Source: Selenomonadaceae bacterium (GTDB lineage: Bacteria > Bacillota > Negativicutes > Selenomonadales > Selenomonadaceae). Taken from it: a stretch of 11,237 nt of DNA. How positions within the stretch are numbered: position 1 is the first letter of the stretch; the number at the start of each line of letters is the position of its first letter. A program made the translations under genes and the position numbers. Shown here piece by piece: positions 1-6,964 of this stretch. Location: positions 1-11,237 of the forward strand of contig JAFSUE010000327.1 in the NCBI GenBank assembly GCA_017445435.1, given 5' to 3'. Below the pieces are notes generated by a model. It was not told the DNA's origin. It was given only the letters and a program-made list of their open reading frames with translations, and did not search any database.

Positions 1-169
1 ATTTGTCGACAAAGTCTATACTTTCATTGCGCCGAAAATTTTGGGCGGAAAAAATGCGCCTACCGCAGTAGCAGGCGCTGGCTTTCAAAATTTGTCAGAC
101 GCTGTGCAGTTTAAAAATGTTAGCGTCGAAAAAATTGGTACAGATATTTTAATAATTGGTAATGCGTAA
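1..169 (+). CDS. ribD: RibD C-terminal end (riboflavin biosynthesis reductase domain), partial
   Basis: Reading from base 2, an open frame of 55 codons ends with TAA at 167-169. Its start lies outside the window. The peptide runs FVDKVYTFIAPKILGGKNAP, then a stretch with LSDAVQFKNV, and ends IGTDILIIGNA. This matches the C-terminus of the RibD reductase domain, where a VDxxxxFIAPKIxGG segment is followed by a short beta strand pattern of the LxDAVxLxxVxVExxGxDxLI type. RibD carries a deaminase domain and a reductase domain that act on the pyrimidine intermediate of riboflavin synthesis; only the end of the reductase domain is visible. The last residues and the stop codon are encoded by a heptamer repeat (160-178), so the natural C-terminus may have been replaced. 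The gene is convergent with the next one, 39 bases away. Whether it is bifunctional RibD or a stand-alone reductase cannot be told from this piece. Confidence 0.82.
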   Translation, partial: FVDKVYTFIAPKILGGKNAPTAVAGAGFQNLSDAVQFKNVSVEKIGTDILIIGNA

Positions 170-178
170 TGCGTAATG
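160..178. repeat. Heptamer tandem repeat TAATGCG, copy 1 (end of ribD)
   Basis: Two perfect TAATGCG units (160-166, 167-173) are followed by a partial TAATG (174-178). The TAA of the second unit is the ribD stop codon. Because the unit is 7 bp and contains TAA, consecutive units place a stop in each of the three forward frames. The same array occurs at 9345-9363 and 9624-9642. Confidence 0.85.
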
Positions 179-208
179 AAAACTTACTCTCTAATAAGAA
201 AAAATAGT

Positions 209-2194
209 TTAATTAAACAAATTCAGAAATGTATCCTTCGTGACAATCTGCGGATCAAAATTTATATCCCATTGTTCGTCATCAGCTTTTTCAAAAATTG
301 CGCCAGCGGCACGCAAAATATCTTTCAACTTCAAGCACGATTCTAACGAAGTACGCAACGCCGCCGTCATACGCGCAGAATTTTCATCACTACGTGCAAC
401 AATCCTTGAACCAGTTGACGCTGAAGTCAAGTAAAATTTTTTATTACCTTCTGCGTCGCCGCTTAAAAATCCTAAAAACATTTCGCCGCCTTCAATTTTA
501 TTCGGCAGACAAAAAGATATTTCGTGCGAATTAATCAAATATTTTCTGTTAATCTTGCCTTCCTTCACGTCGCCAAGAATAATTTTAAACGGTACACTTT
601 GACGATTTTGGGTGTAACAATTCAGATTGACCATTAACATTTCATCTTGTATCGATTCGCCGACAAAGAAAGCCTCTGTTGCCCCGCCTTTTTCGACGGG
701 TGCATCTGTCATATCGCCAGAAAAAATCACTGCTTTATTTTTCGTATCGATAAAATTTCCATCCTCAAAGTCATTATGCCAGCCAATATCGCGTTTATCA
801 GAATTTAAATGTAGGTCTAAATCTACGCGCTCACCGTTCGGCAGATTGAACCAATGCACACCGACGATAACTGATTTTCCTGCGAAAGTGTACGCTGAAC
901 CAAAAGGAATTTCGCCCACAAATTTTTTCTCACTGATTGGCGCGGCGTAATTCAAATTTTCAGGCAGATAAATTTTTTTACCTTCGACGTTGGGGCGTAC
1001 AGTCTCAACAATCGAATTCATAATCGTTGATAAAATTTCGTAGTTCAACTTAAATTTTTTATCGTACTCTTCAACAAAAACTTTTCCGTTGCGAATCATA
1101 TACGCGATACTTTCAGGCGTCGACGTTCTAAAAAGTATAGCGTTGACCAGCGAAATTTTTTTAAACACCGTAACTTTTTCAAGTTCGCGTTTCAATTCGT
1201 CAACGTCAATTTTTTTATTGGAAGTTATCGTATCTAAAATTTTCGGTGTCAAGGGCTTGTGGTACTTGTCAGCAAGCTTGCGCATTTTATTTATTGTAGC
1301 CTTCATAAATTTTGAATACGGCTTGAACGCCAGCCATAGCGGCTTGTACCTGTGAAAAACTTCCGCCAATTTTTCAATGCCATTAACAGAAATGTACGCG
1401 GAAAAAAATTTATCAAAGTCAATTCCAGTGAATAATTTGTCTAAAGCCGCAAATTTTAGTTTTTGAATTGTTTCAGGCGATTTTATCAGCAATGTTGAAC
1501 CGCTGGAAAGATAAATCATATAGCGCAAAAATTCAACTGGATTTTTCGGCAACAGTCCCAAAAGTTCACAAAGGCGGACGCGCAATTCTTTATTCGGTAC
1601 GGCGTCAATGTCAAGTTTCATTTCAAGATAGCTGATTATCGTTACAAGATGTTTCAACGTATCATCAGCAAGCGCAATGCCCGACATAATCATTTTTTCT
1701 GCGCGGGTTTTAATTTCTTCGGTAGAAATTGAATTTATAATTGTCAACTTAACAGGCGTCGAATCTTTTGGCAATTCTAATTCAGCGGGCGGAATGAAAA
1801 CTATATCGCGATTAAAAATTCCCAGCATTTCAGCGCCGTAGGTCGTCATATAATGTAAAATTTTATTGAGGAAAATTTTTTCCTGCGAAAGTTCAGTAAC
1901 GGTCTGAAAAGATTTATAAAAGCCTTGATTCAACTGGAAAATATCGTAGCCAAAATTTTCAGCGATGAAGGCGTTGAGACTACCGCTAGCAATGAATGGA
2001 CACCCTTGAAAGGCGGCGTCTGTGATAAAAAATCCTTTTAAAATATTTTCTTCGTTATTCAAAGTAAAATTATCGTTAGGGACGTTTTCAAAAATCGGCG
2101 CGGCTTTAAATAGCGACAAAACGGCTTCAATAAATTTTTTCGTTGCCTTGTCGGGGAATAGATCCATTTGCGAATAATTTTTCAAGTTCATCAT
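209..2194 (-). CDS. Large protein with C-terminal TerD-like domain, function unknown
   Basis: This is an uninterrupted frame of about 660 codons. No signal peptide or membrane segment is visible, so a cytoplasmic protein is likely. The N-terminal 400 residues or so are mainly helical and I do not recognise them. Residues 445-600 (counted from the TTG at 2203) resemble the TerD-like beta-sandwich at the end of the MXAN_6230/SCO0854 proteins of myxobacteria and actinomycetes: HWFNLPNGERVDLDLHL, then FSGDMTDAP, GGATEAF and LMVNLNCYT. The acidic DLDL and SGD positions correspond to the calcium-binding region of TerD proteins. That comparison is from memory. The start is uncertain. GAAAGGA directly abuts ATG at 2194 and lies three bases from ATG at 2191, while TTG at 2185 lies nine bases away and is better spaced. 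The gene follows recA on the same strand but has its own promoter and a long structured leader. A role in stress response would be inference from the TerD family. Confidence 0.75.
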   Translation of the reverse strand: MMNLKNYSQMDLFPDKATKKFIEAVLSLFKAAPIFENVPNDNFTLNNEENILKGFFITDAAFQGCPFIASGSLNAFIAENFGYDIFQLNQGFYKSFQTVTELSQEKIFLNKILHYMTTYGAEMLGIFNRDIVFIPPAELELPKDSTPVKLTIINSISTEEIKTRAEKMIMSGIALADDTLKHLVTIISYLEMKLDIDAVPNKELRVRLCELLGLLPKNPVEFLRYMIYLSSGSTLLIKSPETIQKLKFAALDKLFTGIDFDKFFSAYISVNGIEKLAEVFHRYKPLWLAFKPYSKFMKATINKMRKLADKYHKPLTPKILDTITSNKKIDVDELKRELEKVTVFKKISLVNAILFRTSTPESIAYMIRNGKVFVEEYDKKFKLNYEILSTIMNSIVETVRPNVEGKKIYLPENLNYAAPISEKKFVGEIPFGSAYTFAGKSVIVGVHWFNLPNGERVDLDLHLNSDKRDIGWHNDFEDGNFIDTKNKAVIFSGDMTDAPVEKGGATEAFFVGESIQDEMLMVNLNCYTQNRQSVPFKIILGDVKEGKINRKYLINSHEISFCLPNKIEGGEMFLGFLSGDAEGNKKFYLTSASTGSRIVARSDENSARMTAALRTSLESCLKLKDILRAAGAIFEKADDEQWDINFDPQIVTKDTFLNLFN

Positions 2195-2213
2195 TCCTTT
2201 CAATAAAATTAAA

Positions 2214-2251
2214 GGCGATTGAGTTTTCAGCTCAAACGCCGTTATTTTTTT
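2214..2251. terminator. Hairpin with T-rich flanks in the leader of the TerD-like gene
   Basis: GGCG at 2214-2217 pairs with CGCC at 2237-2240, and after one A-A mismatch TTGAG (2219-2223) pairs with CTCAA (2231-2235), leaving a seven-base loop. On the plus strand it is followed by GTTATTTTTTTATTT, a good intrinsic terminator, although no plus-strand gene ends here. On the minus strand it is followed by TTTAATTTTATT, directly ahead of the ribosome binding site of the TerD-like gene. It could therefore act as a terminator or attenuator for transcripts coming from the recA side. Direction and function are inferred. Confidence 0.55.
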
Positions 2252-2269
2252 ATTTATTGTCAGCGGAAA

Positions 2270-2420
2270 GTAAAAAACTGTTCAGGAGTGCCTTACGGCT
2301 AAAGGAACTTTCTATGCCGACAAAAGGCGGAGAGTAAGCAGATTTTAAAGTCGACGTTCCCACGCCGTAAAAAGGAACTCTCTTTGCCTAAAAATTTTTC
2401 AGCTAATATTTTTATTTAGC
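2270..2420 (-). ncRNA. Candidate small RNA or structured 5' leader downstream of recA
   Basis: A strong minus-strand promoter (2425-2454) should start transcription near 2418. About 150 bases follow that have no convincing reading frame but do have hairpins. GTTCC (2376-2372) pairs with GGAAC (2358-2354 region). A second hairpin pairs GTTC/GAAC at the outside (2308-2305 with 2283-2280) and GCC/GGC at the inside (2299-2297 with 2292-2290) around a GTAA tetraloop of GNRA type. Six Ts on the RNA strand (2277-2272) follow the second hairpin, so the transcript could end there as a free RNA. Otherwise it runs on into the TerD-like gene as its leader. It does not match an RNA family that I can name. 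Confidence 0.35.
2301..2388. repeat. Direct repeat of 18 bases, 70 bases apart
   Basis: 2301-2318 and 2371-2388 are the same 18-base sequence with two differences (16 of 18 identical), beginning AAAGGAACT and ending TGCC. A second pair of similar words, AGCGGAAAGTAAAAAACTG (2262-2280) and AGCAGAAAGTATAACTG (2418-2434), flanks them. The arrangement suggests an internal duplication within the leader or small RNA. Confidence 0.55.
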
Positions 2421-2424
2421 AGAA

Positions 2425-2454
2425 AGTATAACTGATTAAAAATTTTATTGTCAA
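2425..2454 (-). promoter_or_regulatory. Sigma-70-type promoter downstream of recA
   Basis: On the minus strand, a perfect -35 box TTGACA (2454-2449) is separated by 18 bases from -10 box TATACT (2430-2425). It begins 15 bases past the recA stop codon and points toward the structured region and the TerD-like gene. That gene is therefore probably a separate transcription unit from recA. Confidence 0.7.
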
Positions 2455-2469
2455 GTATAAAAAGGAAAT

Positions 2470-3525
2470 TTATTCTTCGTCGTCGACATATTCTTCAACT
2501 TCAACTTCATCAACAATTTCAACTGGCTGTTCAGACGACACAGAATTTTTCTTGACGGACGCCAAAACTTTTTCTTCAATCTCGGCAATTTTTTCAGGGT
2601 GTTCCTCCAAATATTTTTTAGCGTTTTCCTTACCTTGCCCAATTTTTTCTTCGTTGTAATAAATGAACGCGCCACGCTTAGTAAGAACTTCAAATTCAAC
2701 GCCCATATCCAAAAGTCCGCCAATTCGCGAATAACCTTCGCCGTACGTCAAATCAAATTCGGCAGTCTTGAACGGCGGCGCAACTTTATTTTTAGCAACT
2801 TTAATCTTAACGCGGTTTCCAATAACTTCAGTCCCTTGTTTAATTGCCTCACCTTTGCGAACTTCAAGGCGAATACTTGAATAAAATTTTAAGGCTCTAC
2901 CGCCAGTCGTCGTTTCAGGGTTGCCAAACATTATTCCAACTTTTTCGCGAATCTGATTTATGAAAACGGCAATAGTACTTGTCTTGCTGATGACGCCAGC
3001 TAATTTGCGCATTGCCTTACTCATCATTCTTGCATGCAGACCAACTTGAGCGTCGCCCATTTCACCTTCAATTTCCGCCTTCGGTACAAGCGCGGCAACT
3101 GAATCGACGACGACAATATCAACTGCGCCACTGCTTATAAGTGAATCAGCAATTTCAAGCCCCTGTTCGCCAGTGTCAGGTTGCGCTACTAAAAGTTCGT
3201 CAATGTCAACGCCCAACTTTTTAGCGTAGACTGGATCGAGCGCGTGTTCAGCGTCGATGAAAGCCGCCGTGCCGCCGTGCGCCTGCATTGATGCAATCAT
3301 ATGAAGGGCAACGGTAGTTTTACCGCCAGCCTCTGGTCCATAAATTTCAATAATTCTACCGCGTGGAAGTCCGCCAATGCCAAGTGCTACGTCAAGCGGC
3401 AAAATTCCAGTAGGTATTGCCTTAACGTCAAGCCGCGCCGCTTCGCCCAACTTCATAATTGAACCTTTGCCAAAAGATTTTTCAATCTGTTTCATTGCCG
3501 CCGCGAGCGCTTCTTTTTTTTCCAA
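2470..3525 (-). CDS. recA: RecA recombinase
   Basis: RecA forms filaments on single-stranded DNA, catalyses homologous pairing and strand exchange with ATP, and promotes LexA self-cleavage. The 351 residues match the usual family length of about 350. Visible features are the Walker A motif GPEAGGKT (63-70, where many bacteria have GPESSGKT), DAEHALDP with the catalytic glutamate (91-98), Walker B VDIVVVDS (135-142), the DNA-binding L2 loop [14 protein letters not shown] (197-210), and a very acidic C-terminal tail (340-351). The start is TTG at 3525: GGAGGT lies seven bases upstream, whereas the out-of-frame ATG at 3532 directly abuts that site. The gene begins 19 bases after the stop of the flavoprotein gene, so the two are probably cotranscribed. 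No GAAC-N4-GTTC type LexA box is visible at the start or at the promoter upstream of the flavoprotein gene. Confidence 0.98.
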   Translation of the reverse strand: MEKKEALAAAMKQIEKSFGKGSIMKLGEAARLDVKAIPTGILPLDVALGIGGLPRGRIIEIYGPEAGGKTTVALHMIASMQAHGGTAAFIDAEHALDPVYAKKLGVDIDELLVAQPDTGEQGLEIADSLISSGAVDIVVVDSVAALVPKAEIEGEMGDAQVGLHARMMSKAMRKLAGVISKTSTIAVFINQIREKVGIMFGNPETTTGGRALKFYSSIRLEVRKGEAIKQGTEVIGNRVKIKVAKNKVAPPFKTAEFDLTYGEGYSRIGGLLDMGVEFEVLTKRGAFIYYNEEKIGQGKENAKKYLEEHPEKIAEIEEKVLASVKKNSVSSEQPVEIVDEVEVEEYVDDEE

Positions 3526-3544
3526 AATTCATACCTCCAAATTT

Positions 3545-4162
3545 TTATCTGATAAAGTGCGTGAAAATATGTTCTTCCTTTTCAGGCAGACCAAATTTTT
3601 CTTTGCCAAGTTCGATACTCTTCATTAAGAAAATCATATTCCGCGCTAAAGTCCGCATTGTCTGCAAACCTTCGCCGTCCTGCGTTGCTTGTCCTTGTTC
3701 AAGTCCAAAAGCATTATTCCAATATTGACTGGACGCAATGGGCATATTGCTAATCGTGAAATATTTGTTAAGTTCATCAAAAGTTGCCGTCGTACCTGCG
3801 CGGCGAGCAATAGCGATTGACGCGCCAACTTTCATTGTCTTATCAAAGTGCGTGCTGAAAAAAAGTCTGTCAAGAAAACTGATTAACGTACCATTTGCCG
3901 ACGCGTAATAAACGGGCGTTGCGACAATAAGTCCGTCCGCCTGTTCAAAAAGCGGCGCCGTTTCATTCACAATATCTTTGAAGACGCATTGCCCAGTTTT
4001 AAAACAATTTCCGCAAGCTACACAGCCACGTACAATTTTATTGCCGACGTGTACGACGTTACTTTCAATGCCTTCTGCCTCAAAAATTTTTACAACTTCG
4101 CCGATAGCAGTTGCCGTGTTACCTTTAGCGTGCGGCGAACCGTTAATAATTAAAACTTTCAT
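3545..4162 (-). CDS. Iron-sulfur flavoprotein-like NAD(P)H-dependent oxidoreductase
   Basis: The 205-residue protein has a flavodoxin-like fold. It opens with beta strand and phosphate loop KVLIINGSPHAKGNTATA (2-19), which binds the FMN phosphate, followed by the second FMN loop ATPVYYASANGTLISFLDR (81-99). Between them lies a compact cysteine motif, GCVACGNCFKTGQC, with C47, C50, C53 and C59 (CX2CX2CX5C). This is the arrangement by which iron-sulfur flavoproteins of the Isf family bind a 4Fe-4S cluster. Many related flavodoxin-family reductases keep the same cysteines. The substrate is unknown; electron transfer to oxygen, quinones or drugs would be a guess. The start at ATG 4162 is chosen because AGGGAGA lies eight bases upstream; a longer frame from 4201 has no ribosome binding site. 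It has its own promoter and probably carries recA as its second cistron. Confidence 0.85.
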   Translation of the reverse strand: MKVLIINGSPHAKGNTATAIGEVVKIFEAEGIESNVVHVGNKIVRGCVACGNCFKTGQCVFKDIVNETAPLFEQADGLIVATPVYYASANGTLISFLDRLFFSTHFDKTMKVGASIAIARRAGTTATFDELNKYFTISNMPIASSQYWNNAFGLEQGQATQDGEGLQTMRTLARNMIFLMKSIELGKEKFGLPEKEEHIFTHFIR

Positions 4163-4191
4163 CTGTAAGCTCTCCCTGTATTTTTTAACAA

Positions 4192-4220
4192 ATTTTACCA
4201 TAAAAAATTTTTGCTAGCAA
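4192..4220 (-). promoter_or_regulatory. Promoter of the flavoprotein-recA unit
   Basis: On the minus strand, -35 TTGCTA (4220-4215) lies 17 bases from -10 TAAAAT (4197-4192), and a TGG just before the -10 makes it an extended -10. It sits about 30 bases upstream of the ATG at 4162. It is the only convincing promoter seen upstream of recA. Confidence 0.65.
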
Positions 4221-4266
4221 ATTGTGACAGCCGCCACTGCGCAGGTTTACGCGGCAATTTTAATTA

Positions 4267-4294
4267 TTGCGGCAGTTGAAAAATTTGATATAAT
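4267..4294 (+). promoter_or_regulatory. Promoter of the fliB-like/era/DUF502 operon
   Basis: A perfect -10 box TATAAT (4289-4294), preceded by TGA as an extended -10, lies 16 bases from a weaker -35 TTGCGG (4267-4272). The predicted leader is about 50 bases. The -35 overlaps one of three GCGGC/GCCGC words in this divergent intergenic region (4230-4234, 4251-4255, 4269-4273), which could be operator elements. Confidence 0.6.
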
Positions 4295-4351
4295 AACCGC
4301 GTTGATTTTGACAAGCTACAAATTTTGCGGCGAATTGTACGGTGAATTTTT

Positions 4352-5443
4352 ATGAGTCTTGAAAATATTTTCTTTCAGCCTAGTTACGTAAAAAAATTTT
4401 TTTGTGACGGGCAAAAGTGCGGCGCTCAATGTTGCAAACGTTGGATTATAAATATTGACACGCCAACTTTGAACGAATACGCGCAGATTGAATCGCCCGC
4501 TAAAGAAATTACATCCAAAATAAAAATGTCCACCGAAACGGGCTTTTATGCCGTGACGCTGGACGAAAATTTAAACTGCCCATTCCTTACGGCGGAAAAT
4601 CTTTGTATCCTACAAAAACAGTACGGCGAAAAAATTTTATCGTCGACCTGTCAAACTTTTCCGCGCAGTATCTATCAAATTGCCGATATTCACGAACGCT
4701 CTTTAAGTTTGACTTGTCCACTTGTCGCCGAACTTGCACTAACTCCAACCGCGCCAATGGAATTTGAAATTGTCAATGAATTTATCCCGCGTGATACAAA
4801 AATCGTCGAGAAAATTCATAAAGTGCCGAATGAAATTATACCGTACATTTTGGAAATTCAAGTGACGGCGATAAAAATTTTGCAGGAACGAAATTTGCCG
4901 CTTGACTTACGATTGACGGCGCTGGAAATTTTTTTAGACCGCGTCGAAGAATCAGTAGCCGACGGAAATTTTATTGAACTCAATCAGCTGGCTGAAACGT
5001 ACCAGTCACAAAATTTTTTACTTGAAACATTTTTGCCGCTGGCGTCGAAATTCGATTTAACGCCGCCGAATTTTATCAAGGCAATGTTGAATGGCTTACT
5101 TGAAACTTTTCAAGACGGCGAAAAATATTTATCCGCGCTAAGTGAAAGTTTAAATCTGCGCGGCAATTTTTCAATCGACGAACTTTTCACCAGCTACGTC
5201 AAAAGTAAAAGCCAGCGTGAAAAGTTTGTAGCGAAATTCAGCACGGTATTTGAAAATTATCTTGTCAACAATTTTTTCCTGCACCTGTACCCTTACCGCG
5301 TCGACGGCTCAATCAGTCAAAATTTCGGCGTCTTCCTTACGTCGTACAAAATTATTGAGCTTGTAACTTTTTGCGCGGCGGAAAGTAAAAGTGACTTGAT
5401 AAAAATTATTTCAGAATTTGAAAAAAAATATTTAGGATTTTGA
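4352..5443 (+). CDS. fliB: FliB-like flagellin lysine N-methylase (YkgJ-type cysteine cluster)
   Basis: FliB enzymes methylate lysine side chains on flagellin. The 363-residue protein shows the cysteine signature of that family: CDGQKCGAQCC near the N-terminus (C18, C23, C27, C28), then CPFLTAENLC (C76, C85), STCQTFPR (C100) and TCPL (C122). These eight cysteines probably hold one or more metal or Fe-S centres. The remaining two thirds are helical and less conserved, which is usual for the family. No membrane segment or signal peptide is seen. The ATG is supported by GGTGA six bases upstream. It is the first gene of an operon, and the era ribosome binding site starts within its stop codon. 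No flagellar genes are in the window, so the flagellin substrate is inferred from the family only; another protein methylation role is possible. The gene name is tentative. Confidence 0.7.
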   Translation: MSLENIFFQPSYVKKFFCDGQKCGAQCCKRWIINIDTPTLNEYAQIESPAKEITSKIKMSTETGFYAVTLDENLNCPFLTAENLCILQKQYGEKILSSTCQTFPRSIYQIADIHERSLSLTCPLVAELALTPTAPMEFEIVNEFIPRDTKIVEKIHKVPNEIIPYILEIQVTAIKILQERNLPLDLRLTALEIFLDRVEESVADGNFIELNQLAETYQSQNFLLETFLPLASKFDLTPPNFIKAMLNGLLETFQDGEKYLSALSESLNLRGNFSIDELFTSYVKSKSQREKFVAKFSTVFENYLVNNFFLHLYPYRVDGSISQNFGVFLTSYKIIELVTFCAAESKSDLIKIISEFEKKYLGF

Positions 5444-5455
5444 AAGGTGAACGCA

Positions 5456-6346
5456 ATGTATAAATCAGGATTTATCGCGGTGATTGGGCGTCCGAACGTC
5501 GGCAAGTCCACGCTGATAAATAAAATTATCGGACAGAAAATCGCCATTATGTCAGACAAACCGCAGACGACGCGCAGTCGTATTCAATGTATTTTGACGC
5601 AGGACGACGCGCAGATTATTTTTCTTGATACGCCTGGCATTCACAAGCCAATGTTCAAACTTGGCGAATATATGTTAAAGGCGGCGGAAGGTACGTTGAA
5701 GGAAGTTGACGCGATTTTCTTCGTGATTGACGCGACGGAAAATTTTGGCGGCGGTGAAAAATATATCCTTGAACGCCTTGAAAGTACGACGGCGCCAGTT
5801 ATCCTTGTCATTAACAAAGTTGATTTGATTGATCGTGAAAAAATTTTGCCGATAATCTCAACGTATTCTGCGCGGCGAAATTTTGCGGCAGTCGTACCAA
5901 TTAGCGCGGTTGACGGTACGAACATTGACACGCTGATTGATGAGGCGAAAAAATTTTTGCCAGAAGGTCCAAAATATTATCCCGCCGATATGGTGACGGA
6001 TCAGCCTGAACGGTTAATCGTTGCTGAATTGATTCGTGAAAAAATTTTGCACGTTACAGAAGATGAAGTTCCGCATTCCGTAGCCGTCGACATTGAAGAA
6101 ATTACGCCGCGTAAAAATGCGCCTACGTATATTCGCGCCGTGATTTACGTTGAACGTGATTCGCAGAAAGGAATTATCATCGGTAAAGGCGGCGAACTTT
6201 TAAAGGGTATTGGTAAAAATTCCCGCCCTGAAATTGAAATGCTTTTAGGTACGAAAATTTATTTGGATTTATGGGTAAAAGTAAAGCGCGGCTGGAGAAA
6301 TTCCAACGGCGCTATACAAAATTTTGGGCTAGGAAGTGAGCAATAA
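5456..6346 (+). CDS. era: GTPase Era
   Basis: Era binds the 3' end of 16S rRNA and checks small-subunit maturation. The 296 residues match the family length. The GTPase domain shows G1 GRPNVGKS (11-18), G2 PQTTR (36-40), G3 DTPG (58-61), G4 NKVD (120-123) and the SAV-type G5 (150-152). The C-terminal KH domain carries the RNA-binding GKGG loop (243-246) and the family ending KVKRGWRNS. ATG 5456 is chosen over the in-frame GTG at 5447 because AAAGGTGA (5443-5450) is the ribosome binding site and covers that GTG; the resulting N-terminus MYKSGFIAVIGRP is typical. It lies 12 bases after the methylase gene and just before the DUF502 gene, not in the ybeY-dgk-cdd-era-recO order common in Firmicutes. 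The last dozen residues, after the KH domain, are not conserved. Confidence 0.97.
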   Translation: MYKSGFIAVIGRPNVGKSTLINKIIGQKIAIMSDKPQTTRSRIQCILTQDDAQIIFLDTPGIHKPMFKLGEYMLKAAEGTLKEVDAIFFVIDATENFGGGEKYILERLESTTAPVILVINKVDLIDREKILPIISTYSARRNFAAVVPISAVDGTNIDTLIDEAKKFLPEGPKYYPADMVTDQPERLIVAELIREKILHVTEDEVPHSVAVDIEEITPRKNAPTYIRAVIYVERDSQKGIIIGKGGELLKGIGKNSRPEIEMLLGTKIYLDLWVKVKRGWRNSNGAIQNFGLGSEQ

Positions 6347-6348
6347 GT

Positions 6349-6960
6349 TTGATTAACGAAAATAAAGAAAAAAGTTTAGCTGGGAAAATTTCCGAACAAT
6401 TTATGAACGGCTTGATAATTTTAGCGCCGCCCGCAATTACGGCGTTTGTCGTTATGTGGATATTAAATTTGACGGAAAATAAAATCGGCGTCGAAATAGA
6501 AAAATATTTTAACGTACATTTTCCTGGCATCGGTTTAATTTCGATTGTACTTTCCATTTGGATAGTTGGGCTAGTATTCGGTCACACTTTCCCACAAAAA
6601 GTTATTAAAGTCGTCGAATATTTTTTAGATAAAATTCCCGTCGTGAAATTTATTTACAGTTCGGTCAAACAATTTTCAAAGGCAATATTTGAGTCGAACT
6701 CATCATTTCAAAAAGTTGTACTCGTCCCCTATCAAGGAAATTTAGTTATGGGATTTTTAATGCGGAACGTACCAGAACCAGTTCAGCGAAAGTTGGGCGA
6801 TGAATATGTTTGCGTCTATGTTCCTTGGAGTTTGAACATGACGGCGGGAATGAATTTGTTCGTGAAAAGGTCCGATTTAGTTTTACTTGATATGGATATG
6901 GAAGACGGCTTGCAATTCATTTTGACGGCGGGTACTGGCGCTAAAAAAATTGAACGATAA
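6349..6960 (+). CDS. DUF502 family membrane protein
   Basis: The 203-residue protein has two clear membrane segments (about 19-41 and 60-80) separated by a short loop with the PGIGL motif (about 59-63). After them come the conserved DUF502 blocks: a KIPVVKFIYSSVKQ segment, then KVVLVPYQGNLVMGFL, and VYVPWSLNMTAG. The family is widespread in bacteria and has no established function. The C-terminal half is probably cytoplasmic. The start is TTG at 6349, with a moderate AGGAAGTGAG site at 6331-6340 and two bases after the era stop codon, so translation is likely coupled. It closes the operon and no clear intrinsic terminator with a T tract follows; a palindromic repeat occupies the space after it. 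Confidence 0.9.
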   Translation: MINENKEKSLAGKISEQFMNGLIILAPPAITAFVVMWILNLTENKIGVEIEKYFNVHFPGIGLISIVLSIWIVGLVFGHTFPQKVIKVVEYFLDKIPVVKFIYSSVKQFSKAIFESNSSFQKVVLVPYQGNLVMGFLMRNVPEPVQRKLGDEYVCVYVPWSLNMTAGMNLFVKRSDLVLLDMDMEDGLQFILTAGTGAKKIER

Positions 6961-6964
6961 AATT

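Noticed and set aside
209..1355. Plus-strand frames of 64 to 107 codons antisense to the TerD-like gene
   Set aside because: They are shadows produced by the codon bias of the long minus-strand gene, with no recognisable products or translation signals.
2143..2337. A 64-codon plus-strand frame overlapping the start of the TerD-like gene and the leader hairpin
   Set aside because: It has no ribosome binding site, lies antisense to a real gene for its first part and passes through a terminator-like hairpin. The rest is better explained by the repeat-bearing leader.
2270..2420. 6S RNA or another named regulatory RNA
   Set aside because: The size is roughly compatible, but I cannot see the long rod with a central bulge that defines 6S RNA, so no family name is given.
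4163..4201. N-terminal extension of the flavoprotein (13 more residues)
   Set aside because: The extension overlaps the promoter -10 region and has no ribosome binding site. ATG 4162 has one and gives the canonical N-terminal beta strand.
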